A program made the translations under genes and the position numbers. The notes under the pieces were generated by a model. It ran no database searches, was not told where the DNA came from, and was given only the letters and a program-made list of their open reading frames with translations. Shown here piece after piece: positions 45,674 to 53,420 of a DNA stretch of 64,000 bases (its first letter is position 1; each line of letters starts with the position of its first letter). The stretch is taken from NCBI GenBank assembly GCA_944384025.1, contig CALWRS010000003.1, positions 186,001 through 250,000 on the forward strand, written 5' to 3'. Source of the DNA: an uncultured Lachnospiraceae bacterium. GTDB lineage: Bacteria; Bacillota; Clostridia; Lachnospirales; Lachnospiraceae.

Positions 45674-47917
45674 TTATTTGCGATTTTGCGATGCGTAGTA
45701 GTTAATCAGGCAGCCTTCCAGAATAATCGTCTTCTCATCCGGCGTAAGCCCTTTTACGTACAAGGTCAGAGACTGCGTAGTGCCGTCGGACTTTAATACT
45801 TTAGCCGAAAACTCTTCGCGTCCCTGCTTGATGCCTTCGCGAATGTCCGGAACAAAAATGTAATCTCCGTCTTCGTAAGGGAACTCGGTTCCTTCCGCAA
45901 GCGTAAACGGAAGAATGCCCCAGTTAATGCAATTGCTGCGGTAACGCTTTGTTGCGAATTCGTAGCAGATGTTTGCAAAGCCGCCAAGCACTTTTTGGCA
46001 GGACGCCGCCTGTTCTCTTGCGGAACCGTCGCCCGGTCGGTTTGCGAAAACGCAGGAGCCGTATTGGGTCTTTTTTAACAGCGCAGAAGCGTCTCCAAAA
46101 TGGGAGAGTACGTCAAGCAGCTCTTGCGGTTCTTCGCCTTGGCGCCGTTTTAAATCCAGCGCGTGGATCGCTTTGCTTCTTCCTACGTATTCCGGTACGC
46201 GGCGCGAAAGCGCAAATTCTGAAAGGCGAAGCGGGTTGCTTCGGTAGGAGCTTGTTTCGCCGGAAGGAATCAGTTCGTCGGTCGTAGTAACCGGGTCACG
46301 AATAACCGCCGCAAGGCGAACAAGCAGGTTTTCTGCTAACGGCTCCATCTTCGGCCAATCGGTAATGTTTGGTCCAAGAATCAGCTCGGCGTCTTTGTCC
46401 GCTTTGCCGTAGCCGTAGTAGAGACGGTTTTCATAAACGGTTTTATCAAAATGGTATGGATGTACAGGGACTTCGTAGTCAATGTCGGTCGCTGCGGTAA
46501 TGACACCGCCGTTTGCCGCCGTCGCCGCAATGCTTCTAGCGTCCATCAAGGCAACGCCGCATATTTGCCCGTCGCCGGGCTTGCTGCCTTCTCTGTTCGG
46601 GAAGTTTCTCGTCGTGTGACGAAGAGAAAGCCCGTTGTTTGCGGGAACGTCTCCGGCGCCAAAGCAGGGACCGCAGAACGAAGGTTTGATAACGGCTCCC
46701 GCGCGAAGCAGCTCGGCAGTCGCACCAACGCGCGTCAATTCCAAACTTACCGGAACGCTTGTTGGATAAACGTTTAGCGAGAAGTAGCCGTTTCCGGTGC
46801 TGTGGTCTTTTAAGATAGCTGCGGCTTCGTCGATATTGTCAAACAGACCGCCCGCGCAGCCGGCGATAACGCCCTGATCCGCGTAAACTTTGCCGTCTTT
46901 TACCTTGTCCGTTAAGGAGTAGGAAACGTTTTTGAACTTCTGGCGAGCTTCTTCTTCTACACCGGCAAGAATTTCTTTTGCGTTTGCTACAAATTCATGG
47001 ATGGTGTAAGCGTTGGAAGGGTGGAACGGAAGAGCAATCATCGACTCCACTTTGTCAAGGTCGATGTGAATCATGCAGTCGTAATAAGCGCCGTTTTCCG
47101 GCTTCATCTCATGGTAGCACTCGGAGCGGCCGTGCGCGTCGTAATGTCCCTTTGTAACCTCGTCCGTCTCCCAGATAGAGGAAAGACAAGTCGTTTCCGT
47201 TGTCATAACGTCTACGCCGTTTCTAAAGTCGATAGGCAGATTCTTTACGCCCGGGCCTACAAACTCAAGTACTTTATTTTTAACAAAGCCGGAAGCGAAA
47301 GTCGCTTTTACAAGGGCAAGCGCTACGTCGTGCGGGCCAATGCCTTTTTTCGGTGCGCCGGTCAGATAAACCAAAACGACTTCCGGCATGTTCAAATCCC
47401 AAGTGTTTTTCAGAAGCTGTTTTACAAGCTCCGGGCCGCCCTCTCCAACGCCCATAGTTCCAAGCGCGCCGTAGCGTGTATGGGAGTCCGAACCAAGGAT
47501 CATGTTGCCGCAGGCAGCGAGCTCTTCTCTTGCGTAAGAGTGAATTACGCTTTGGTTGGCCGGAACGTAAATTCCGCCGTATTTCTTTGCCGCAGACAGA
47601 CCGAATACGTGGTCGTCTTCGTTGATCGTTCCTCCAACGGCGCAAAGGCTGTTGTGGCAGTTGGTCATAGCGTAGGGAAGGGGGAATTCCTCCAGTCCGC
47701 TGGCACGTGCCGTCTGAATAATTCCGACGTACGTAATATCATGCGAAACCATGGCGTCGAACTTAATTTTCAAACGCGCATCGTCTCCCGACGTATTATG
47801 CGAGGATAAAATCCGGTAGGCAATCGTTTTTTTACGCGCCTGCTCCGGCGAGGTAAGGCCGGTATCGGCGGGTGCGCCGTCAACCAGATAAATCCCGTCT
47901 TTGTGCAATGTGATCAT
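45674..47917 (-). CDS. Aconitase family hydratase
   Basis: 747-residue [4Fe-4S] hydratase interconverting citrate and isocitrate, the step ahead of IDH. Cluster-binding region PSFCGPCFGAG, substrate-binding GSDSHTRYGALGTMGVGEGG and the swivel-domain TKRYRSNCINWGIL are present. It resembles the YbhJ/AcnX-like 'hydratase' group more than AcnA or AcnB; citrate as substrate is inferred from icd. AGGAGG precedes the ATG at 47917; the long open frame upstream to 48343 is antisense to the ZIP gene and not coding. It heads a three-gene minus-strand operon under a consensus promoter. Confidence 0.9.
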   Translation of the reverse strand: MITLHKDGIYLVDGAPADTGLTSPEQARKKTIAYRILSSHNTSGDDARLKIKFDAMVSHDITYVGIIQTARASGLEEFPLPYAMTNCHNSLCAVGGTINEDDHVFGLSAAKKYGGIYVPANQSVIHSYAREELAACGNMILGSDSHTRYGALGTMGVGEGGPELVKQLLKNTWDLNMPEVVLVYLTGAPKKGIGPHDVALALVKATFASGFVKNKVLEFVGPGVKNLPIDFRNGVDVMTTETTCLSSIWETDEVTKGHYDAHGRSECYHEMKPENGAYYDCMIHIDLDKVESMIALPFHPSNAYTIHEFVANAKEILAGVEEEARQKFKNVSYSLTDKVKDGKVYADQGVIAGCAGGLFDNIDEAAAILKDHSTGNGYFSLNVYPTSVPVSLELTRVGATAELLRAGAVIKPSFCGPCFGAGDVPANNGLSLRHTTRNFPNREGSKPGDGQICGVALMDARSIAATAANGGVITAATDIDYEVPVHPYHFDKTVYENRLYYGYGKADKDAELILGPNITDWPKMEPLAENLLVRLAAVIRDPVTTTDELIPSGETSSYRSNPLRLSEFALSRRVPEYVGRSKAIHALDLKRRQGEEPQELLDVLSHFGDASALLKKTQYGSCVFANRPGDGSAREQAASCQKVLGGFANICYEFATKRYRSNCINWGILPFTLAEGTEFPYEDGDYIFVPDIREGIKQGREEFSAKVLKSDGTTQSLTLYVKGLTPDEKTIILEGCLINYYASQNRK

Positions 47918-47956
47918 GAATAATCCTCCTGTTGTGGATTGGGCAAAACCCATCTT

Positions 47957-47985
47957 ATTATAGAAATTTTTGCCTACGCTGTCAA
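47957..47985 (-). promoter_or_regulatory. Consensus sigma-A promoter of the aconitase-icd operon
   Basis: On the minus strand TTGACA (47985-47980), a 17-base spacer and TATAAT (47962-47957): a perfect match to consensus. Just downstream, TGGGTTTTGCCCA (about 47952-47940) is an inverted repeat at the presumed start point, where a repressor could sit. Confidence 0.85.
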
Positions 47986-48083
47986 TCCTGAAAAGCCTTT
48001 TGAGGAAGAAAAGGACAGGGCAGGACGGAACCTTTTGCTTTGCGGGGGAATAGGGTAGAACAAAAAGCGAAACAGGTCGAATT

Positions 48084-48857
48084 ATGGATTGGATCGTTGC
48101 GGGTTTGGGAATTATGCTGCCGTTTGCGCTGGCGGTTTTGGGCGGTTTGTGCGCCTTTGTGGGAAGCGGCAAGAAGGCGCAAAGTCCGCGCTTTTTTTTG
48201 GGGCTTTCCGCAGGCGTTATGCTTTCAACAAGCGTCTGGTCGCTGCTTTTACCGGCAATGGAGCGCGCTAGGGGAACGTGGGGAAACGGCGTCTTGTCGA
48301 TTTCCGCCGGTTTTATTAGTGGCTTTTTCATCCTTCGAGGCATTGACCTTTTTGTAAGTGCCTTGTCAAACGAGGAGAGCGGGCGAAAAAGCCGCAGCGG
48401 CCGGCCCTTTCTTTTGATGCTCGCGATGGCGCTTCACAATATCCCCGAAGGAATTACGCTAGGGCTTGCTTTTTCCCTTGTGGAAAAGACGCCGTCCGAG
48501 GCGGCTGCCGTTGGGACCGCCATGCTTTTGGCAGCGGGCATAGCTATTCAAAACTTTCCGGAAACGGCGGCGGTTGTATTTGCGCTGGAGGAAAAAGAAG
48601 TTGCGCGAAAAAGAGCGTTTCTTTGCAGCGTTATAACCGCGCTTGTTGAGCCGGTGGCGGCGGTTTTGGCTGTATTTTTGGCAGAGCCGATTGCGCCGTT
48701 TTTGCCCTTTTTGCTCAGCTATGCGGCAGGGACAATGATTCACGTAACGGTGGAGGAACTCATTCCCGGCGTTCAGCGCGACGCAAAGTATCATATCGGA
48801 ACGTTTGGCATCCTTTGCGGATTCTTGCTAATGATGCTGCTTGACATTATTTTGTAG
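48084..48857 (+). CDS. ZIP family metal transporter (second copy)
   Basis: 257 residues, eight predicted helices. Binding motifs are MALHNIPEGITLG and GIAIQNFPETAAVV; the second has Thr where the first copy (35592) has Gly, so the binding site may differ. The C-terminal TVEELIPGVQ is conserved. Ribosome binding site weak (AGGTCG). It diverges from the aconitase gene across 166 bases and is probably transcribed on its own. ZupT/GufA subfamily; metal not predicted. Confidence 0.88.
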   Translation: MDWIVAGLGIMLPFALAVLGGLCAFVGSGKKAQSPRFFLGLSAGVMLSTSVWSLLLPAMERARGTWGNGVLSISAGFISGFFILRGIDLFVSALSNEESGRKSRSGRPFLLMLAMALHNIPEGITLGLAFSLVEKTPSEAAAVGTAMLLAAGIAIQNFPETAAVVFALEEKEVARKRAFLCSVITALVEPVAAVLAVFLAEPIAPFLPFLLSYAAGTMIHVTVEELIPGVQRDAKYHIGTFGILCGFLLMMLLDIIL

Positions 48858-48921
48858 GAATCGGAAGGTTTTGTCGATGAAAATAAAGGAAAAGCAATGC
48901 CATGCCCTTGCGTCCCTGCGC

Positions 48922-48954
48922 CGCCTCCTCGTAAACTGTACAGGAAGGGAGGCG
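48922..48954 (+). promoter_or_regulatory. Hairpin covering a ribosome binding site
   Basis: CGCCTCC (48922-48928) can pair with GGAGGCG (48948-48954); the right arm includes the GGGAGG ribosome binding site of the gene at 48959. The loop is 19 bases, so the structure is weaker than the one at 22620. Confidence 0.4.
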
Positions 48955-48958
48955 AGCC

Positions 48959-49243
48959 ATGGGACTTTACACATTTCTTTTGTATTTATTTGTTTTCGGG
49001 GAAATTCTTTGCGCGCAGGAAGTTACTGAGCAGGAATTTTGCAAGCTGAGCCTTAGCTCCGGCGCAGGACTTGTTGCCGACCTGCTTTTGTGGGTCTGTT
49101 CGTCGCTTGGAGTTATGCGGATGCTGTTCACTTTGTTCTGCTGGGGCTCCTTTTTTTACTTCACGGCGGTGACAATTTACATTTATTTTCGCCTGAGGGA
49201 AGAATTTTCGACACAAAAGAATGACAAAAAGACCGAAACGTGA
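48959..49243 (+). CDS. Small membrane protein of unknown function
   Basis: 94 residues with two or three hydrophobic segments (residues 3-15, 36-55 and 57-77) and a charged C-terminal tail ending in Lys/Glu. The start is supported by AAGGGAGG at 48945-48952. No family recognised. It is followed after 28 bases by the next unknown membrane protein, so the two may form a unit. Confidence 0.6.
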   Translation: MGLYTFLLYLFVFGEILCAQEVTEQEFCKLSLSSGAGLVADLLLWVCSSLGVMRMLFTLFCWGSFFYFTAVTIYIYFRLREEFSTQKNDKKTET

Positions 49244-49271
49244 TACAGTATTAGGGAAAAGGAGGTTTCCT

Positions 49272-50087
49272 ATGGGGGCGATAAAATACTGTACCATGCC
49301 GGAGGACATGTTTCTGGCAAAATACTGGAAAACGGAAGAGTGGTATCTGGACGATCAAGTTTTTTCCCTGCTTGTATCTACACCGTCGAAAAAGGGCGAT
49401 ACCGTGCAATATCATCTGGCCGTTTTAAAAGAGGGCGCGGTTTTGCGTTTGGGAGAATGGAACCCTGCCCTGCGAAAAGACATTCGGGACACCTACGTGC
49501 GCAGTCTGACGGAAGCATTGACGAAGGTTATGGAAAAAGCATGTTTCTGGGAGGAGGCGCCTCGCGTGAGTCTGCGCTTTGGGGTGACGGAGGAAGAACA
49601 AAAAGAGCAGGAAAAAGGACCGGCGCTTCGCCTTGTCCTTGTTGGCAAAGGCGTTTTGCCAATGGAGCAGCAGGAAGAAGAACGGCTGCGAAAAGAACTT
49701 CGGGCAGAATTTTCCGACTGGCTGGAGATGGTTTTGCGGGACGTTTCTGCGAGAGCGGTAAAAAAGGAAATGGACAAAAAACTTTCCGCGTATGTCAGCG
49801 CCGACTTGCTGCCGCATGAGCGCGAAGGAGACGGCGCCGATTTGGCGATGACGCTTTTGTCAATTTTGTTTTTGGCGCTTGCGTTTGTCTTTCGAGAGCT
49901 GTTTTTATTTCAGGTGCTGGCCATTGGCGTCGCAGGCTGCGGAGCATTTCGCTCGGCGCAGCACAAACGCTACGTTTATTTAGCGATTTGCGCGGTCGTC
50001 GTAGCTGCCGGACTGGCGCTTGCGTGGTTTGCATTTCAGGAGTTAAAAGAAAGCATGCAGGGAGTTTCCCTTCCAGCACAAAACTAA
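49272..50087 (+). CDS. Uncharacterised protein with C-terminal membrane segments
   Basis: 271 residues. The N-terminal ~190 are soluble, with a beta-rich start (YCTMPEDMFLAKYWKTEEWY) and a charged helical stretch (EEEQKEQEKGP, EEERLRKELRAEF). Three membrane helices follow near residues 199-260. AAAAGGAGG precedes the ATG at 49272. I do not recognise the family. Its stop is 46 bases from the convergent ABC permease gene. Confidence 0.7.
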   Translation: MGAIKYCTMPEDMFLAKYWKTEEWYLDDQVFSLLVSTPSKKGDTVQYHLAVLKEGAVLRLGEWNPALRKDIRDTYVRSLTEALTKVMEKACFWEEAPRVSLRFGVTEEEQKEQEKGPALRLVLVGKGVLPMEQQEEERLRKELRAEFSDWLEMVLRDVSARAVKKEMDKKLSAYVSADLLPHEREGDGADLAMTLLSILFLALAFVFRELFLFQVLAIGVAGCGAFRSAQHKRYVYLAICAVVVAAGLALAWFAFQELKESMQGVSLPAQN

Positions 50088-50089
50088 AT

Positions 50090-50129
50090 CTGCGGGCGGT
50101 TGCTGCATGTTTGCGGCGGCCGCCCGTAG
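50090..50129. terminator. Hairpin between convergent genes
   Basis: CTGCGGGCGG pairs with CCGCCCGTAG (one G-T pair) around a 20-base loop. T-tracts are poor on both sides, so termination is likely but not certain. Confidence 0.5.
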
Positions 50130-50133
50130 TGCT

Positions 50134-50934
50134 TTATCGAATGTGACGTTCGTACAACTTTTCCGCCAAGGAAAGCAGCAAATACAACAAGACCGCCAGA
50201 ATGCAAAGCAGGACAATCGCAAGCAGGACGATATCGAGCTTAAACACCTGGCTCCCGTAAATAATCAAGTACCCAAGCCCGGCGGTAGAGGCCAGAAATT
50301 CTCCAATAATAACACCTACAAGCGAAAGACCTAAATTAGTCTTTGAAACGTTTAGAAGCGTCCGAATGTTTCCGGGGAGAATTAGCCGCAGCAAAACGTC
50401 CAACTTTTTTCCTCCGAGCGTGTAAATAAGCTTGATTTTATCCGGCTCCATCTGCCGGAAGCTGTGGTAAAGCGTCATAGTGGCGCCGAAAACAGCGACG
50501 GAAACGGCGGCGATAATAATTGTCTTCATATTGTTGCCAAACCACACGATAAAAACAGGAGCAAGCGCGGATTTTGGCAGGCTGTTTAAAACGACCAGAT
50601 AAGGCTCGAAAATTTTAGAGAGGATTGGAAACCACCAAAGCAAAATCGAGAGGATGAGGGCAATGCCCATGACAAGCGCAAAGCTAAAAAGCGTTTCCAA
50701 AACCGTAATTCGAATGTGCTGCGGCAGGCTGCCGGAGGCCATAAGCGAGCGAAAGCATTGCCATAGCCTTGAAGGGCTGCTTGTGATAAAGGCGTCGATG
50801 TACCCTTTTTGCGCCGCAAATTCCCATGCGGCAAGCAGCGCGAAAAAGATAAGGATGCGAACGAAGTGAACGAGTATTCTTTCCCTGCGCAAAGAGCGCA
50901 GGTATTCTTTTTGTGTATGAACCGATGGCTTCAT
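50134..50934 (-). CDS. ABC transporter permease, Tau/Ssu type
   Basis: 266-residue inner-membrane subunit with six helices of the BPD transporter (SsuC/TauC/ThiX-like) family. The EAA loop region is TMTLYHSFRQMEPDKIKLIYTLGG, and FVSKTNLGLSLVGVIIGEFLA-like C-terminal helices follow. It overlaps the ATPase gene by four bases (50931-50934). A substrate-binding lipoprotein is missing here. Sulfonates, nitrate, or thiamine precursors are possible substrates. Confidence 0.88.
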   Translation of the reverse strand: MKPSVHTQKEYLRSLRRERILVHFVRILIFFALLAAWEFAAQKGYIDAFITSSPSRLWQCFRSLMASGSLPQHIRITVLETLFSFALVMGIALILSILLWWFPILSKIFEPYLVVLNSLPKSALAPVFIVWFGNNMKTIIIAAVSVAVFGATMTLYHSFRQMEPDKIKLIYTLGGKKLDVLLRLILPGNIRTLLNVSKTNLGLSLVGVIIGEFLASTAGLGYLIIYGSQVFKLDIVLLAIVLLCILAVLLYLLLSLAEKLYERHIR

Positions 50935-51695
50935 GCCTGCATCAGCTCCTTCCAGATTTTGTTGAAATAGCAGGAAAACTCCGAGTGATTGCCCGCCTCC
51001 ATGGGCGATCGGCGCCGCAAATCCGCCGGAAGCGTGTGTGCGGACAGGATTTTGGCGGGGAGCCGCGACAAAACGAGAATCCGATCCGCCATGCGGATCG
51101 CCTCGGTCACATCGTGCGTAATTAAAATGGTCGTCTTCTTAGAATCGCGGATAATGCGCCAGACATCTTCGCAAACCGTAAGCCGCGTTTGGTAGTCCAG
51201 TGCGGAAAACGGTTCGTCTAAAAGCAGCAGAGCGGGGTCGCGAAGGAGCGTACGAATGAGCGCCGCGCGCTGGCGCATTCCTCCGGAGAGCTGTGAGGGA
51301 AGGCTTTTGGAAAAGCCGGCAAGTCCGTAATCCTCCAACATTTTTTCAATGCGCTCATCCGATTCCTTTTCGTACGTATGACTGACTTCCAATCCAAGTG
51401 CCACGTTTCGTTTGGTGCTGCGCCAGTCAAGCAAGTGATCTTTTTGCAGCATATAGCCGATTTGCGGCCTGGAGCTTACAATGGGAAGTCCGTTTAGTAA
51501 AATTTCGCCGTCTGAAGGCGCCAGCAGTCCGCAAAGCAGGGAGAGAAGCGTCGTTTTTCCGCAGCCCGAAGGCCCTACGATGGCGACAAATTCTCCTTCT
51601 CTGACGTGAAAATCGATGTGGTCTAAAACAGGAATTTCACCGTTTTTGCTGAAATAAGAAAAAGAAACCTGATTAATTTCCAGAAAATCTCGCAT
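50931..51695 (-). CDS. ABC transporter ATP-binding protein, Tau/Ssu type
   Basis: 254-residue ATPase for the preceding permease. Walker A AIVGPSGCGKTTLLSLL, Q-loop MLQKDHLLDWR, signature LSGGMRQRAALIRTL, Walker B LLLLDEPFSALD and ITHDVTEAIRMADR are the nitrate/sulfonate/taurine type. A GTG at 51707 would add four residues; the ATG at 51695 with GGA seven bases upstream seems better. The operon begins here. No riboswitch seen in the short upstream region. Confidence 0.9.
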   Translation of the reverse strand: MRDFLEINQVSFSYFSKNGEIPVLDHIDFHVREGEFVAIVGPSGCGKTTLLSLLCGLLAPSDGEILLNGLPIVSSRPQIGYMLQKDHLLDWRSTKRNVALGLEVSHTYEKESDERIEKMLEDYGLAGFSKSLPSQLSGGMRQRAALIRTLLRDPALLLLDEPFSALDYQTRLTVCEDVWRIIRDSKKTTILITHDVTEAIRMADRILVLSRLPAKILSAHTLPADLRRRSPMEAGNHSEFSCYFNKIWKELMQA

Positions 51696-51835
51696 AAAAA
51701 ATTCCACGGGCCTTTTGGTTTATTATATGTCGAATTCTGCATTCTGTCCCCGAAAATTTAGCAAAAAGCCGATGCGGCGGCGTATAAGGGATGCGCACGG
51801 AGGCATACTAAATGCGAAAAAGGAGGTATCGCGCA

Positions 51836-52084
51836 GTGAAAATGAAAAAGACATTTGCACTCTTCGTTCTGTTTTTGATGGCTTCGGTTTCCCTGATTGC
51901 CTGCTCCAATAAGAAAAACGGAGTGAATTCCGCGACCAACCCGTCTGGAAGTGAAGAAACGGACAGGGATGATTCTGCAAACGACGGAAAAGACAATATG
52001 ACGGACGATATAAAAGACGGCGTTCATGATGTGACCGACGACATAAAAGACGGCGTTAACGACGCAGAACGGGCATTGCAGTAA
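51836..52084 (+). CDS. Small lipoprotein with tandem 11-residue repeats
   Basis: 82 residues from a GTG start nine bases after AAAGGAGG; the ATG at 51812 lies upstream of that site. Lipobox SLIAC gives lipid-modified Cys23. After a Ser/Asn/Asp linker the C-terminus has two copies of an 11-residue unit (TDDIKDGVHDV and TDDIKDGVNDA), encoded by 33-base tandem repeats at 51998-52030 and 52031-52063. The pattern suggests a short amphipathic helix at the outer membrane face. Function unknown. It has its own terminator. Confidence 0.75.
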   Translation: MKMKKTFALFVLFLMASVSLIACSNKKNGVNSATNPSGSEETDRDDSANDGKDNMTDDIKDGVHDVTDDIKDGVNDAERALQ

Positions 52085-52090
52085 AATCGC

Positions 52091-52136
52091 ACAAAAGGCT
52101 TTCTTCCAAAGCAGAGGGGAGAAAGCCTTTTTTGTG
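52091..52136 (+). terminator. Terminator of the small lipoprotein gene
   Basis: ACAAAAGGCTTTCT pairs with AGAAAGCCTTTTTTGT around a 16-base loop; the stem's right arm ends in a six-T run. Confidence 0.88.
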
Positions 52137-52181
52137 TAAAGTGGCCAAATAACGGCAGGAAAAATCTCTATACAGCGCCTC

Positions 52182-52210
52182 TTGACAGAAGGAAGGCGTA
52201 AGACTAGGAT
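52182..52210 (+). promoter_or_regulatory. Consensus-like promoter facing a minus-strand gene
   Basis: TTGACA (52182-52187), 17-base spacer and TAGGAT (52205-52210). The next downstream base pairs are the 3' end of a minus-strand gene, so the RNA would be antisense to it, and could reach the CYTH gene at 52733. Confidence 0.6.
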
Positions 52211-52227
52211 AAAACCGTACGATTCGT

Positions 52228-52629
52228 TTAATCGCAGCCGGTTTTTAGGACGATGCGCTCAAACAGCAGGCCTGCCGCCATCCACGCCGGAAGATAATCC
52301 AGCCGGATAACGCCGTCGATGTTTAGTTTTGCATGTTCGTAATTCCACGGGCAGATTGCGTGACTTTTCAGAATGATCCCGCTGATGTATTCCCCGATAA
52401 AAATAAACACGGCATAGACAAAGCCGCGAAAGAACAGGCAGTGCTTTTTAATGCAGTGATAGACCGGGCAGATGAAACATGCCAGCCCGTAAATGGGAAA
52501 CATCCAAAGGGAGGTTCTGCAAAGCAGGCGGTAGTCCTTTTGGAGAAACGAACATACTCCAGTCCAAAGACACTCCCAGAGGCAGCCTGCCACCGCGCAG
52601 CGCAAAAAGCGTTTTATAAATAGCTTCAT
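52228..52629 (-). CDS. CmpB-like putative ABC transporter membrane protein
   Basis: 133 residues with about four helices, PF06541-like (putative ABC transporter type IV, CmpB). Hallmarks are MFPIYGLACFICPVYH, EYISGIILK and PWNYEHAKLNIDGVIRLDY. The ATG at 52629 is preceded by GAGGT at a long spacing; the open frame extends upstream to 52704 without support. Function in the family is unclear. It is the only minus-strand gene between the terminator and the CYTH gene. Confidence 0.72.
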   Translation of the reverse strand: MKLFIKRFLRCAVAGCLWECLWTGVCSFLQKDYRLLCRTSLWMFPIYGLACFICPVYHCIKKHCLFFRGFVYAVFIFIGEYISGIILKSHAICPWNYEHAKLNIDGVIRLDYLPAWMAAGLLFERIVLKTGCD

Positions 52630-52732
52630 GACTACTGTAACCTCGCGTTTCTTGATGGTGTATTTTTGTTTAAGTTTAGTATGTTCCCGTTCATGGCGTT
52701 TCATACGGCAAAAAGCAGAGGAGAAAAGAAAA

Positions 52733-53212
52733 ATGGAAATTGAGAGAAAATTTAAAATAAAATATCTTCCGGAAGCGCGAAAACAGTGCGAAGTTTGGGA
52801 AATCGAACAGGGGTACTTGTGCGAGAAAGGGTGTACGCTTCGTGTTCGAAAGACAAACGAGACCTGTTATCTTACGCTGAAATATAAAGTGCAAACGGAC
52901 GCGTGCGCGCTTGTAAACGAGGAAAGAGAATTTGAAATTCCTCCGGAAGCGTACAAGCATTTGCTTTCTAAGGCGGATGGGAACTGCATTTTAAAAACGC
53001 GCTACCGGATTCCTTTGCCGGGCGGCTTAACAGCGGAGCTGGATTGCTTTCACGGCAAGCTGGAAGGCCTTTGTTTTGTGGAAGTGGAATTTCCGGACGT
53101 TGCCGCGTCCGAGAAATTCGCTGCGCCGGATTGGTTTGGGGAAGAAGTAACGTTTGACCCTGCGTGCCGAAATTCGCAGCTGATTTTTGCGCAGGAGAAT
53201 CCCTGCGACTGA
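52733..53212 (+). CDS. CYTH domain protein (triphosphate tunnel metalloenzyme)
   Basis: 159 residues starting MEIERKFKI, the EIERKF signature of CYTH proteins, which hydrolyse triphosphate or other phosphates in a beta-barrel tunnel. Further Lys, Arg and Glu ligands appear in YLTLKYKV and CFVEVEFPD. The ATG at 52733 follows GAGGAGAAAAG; the open frame to 52628 is not needed. Substrate (inorganic tripolyphosphate, thiamine triphosphate) cannot be inferred. Confidence 0.85.
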   Translation: MEIERKFKIKYLPEARKQCEVWEIEQGYLCEKGCTLRVRKTNETCYLTLKYKVQTDACALVNEEREFEIPPEAYKHLLSKADGNCILKTRYRIPLPGGLTAELDCFHGKLEGLCFVEVEFPDVAASEKFAAPDWFGEEVTFDPACRNSQLIFAQENPCD

Positions 53213-53350
53213 CATGCTTTGCCAAGAAGTGTCAAAAAGTTTGTTGAAATTTGTAAGTTTTCGCAATTGCGAGGTTTCAAGCATCGTTTTAAGATAAACG
53301 TACGTTTTTAAGTTAAAATCTCATATTCTTTTACAGAGACTCTGTTTCCC

Positions 53351-53376
53351 TGTGCTGCGCCGGCCAACGCAGCGCA
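53351..53376 (+). other. Hairpin in the leader of the MinD-like gene
   Basis: TGTGCTGCG pairs with CGCAGCGCA (one T-G pair) around an eight-base loop, 45 bases ahead of the next start codon. The remaining 208-base gap holds no ORF or clear promoter that I can see. Confidence 0.4.
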
Positions 53377-53420
53377 TCTGTTTCATTTCTACTACTCTTT
53401 CAATTCACAGGAGGATTCTT

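Noticed and set aside
47918-48343. Long N-terminal extension of the aconitase frame
   Set aside because: It runs antisense through the ZIP gene and the promoter. The family N-terminus and AGGAGG are at 47917.
48877-48958. Short upstream ORF starting ATGAAAATAAAGG
   Set aside because: It has no good ribosome binding site and runs out of frame through the start of the next gene; coding potential is not convincing.
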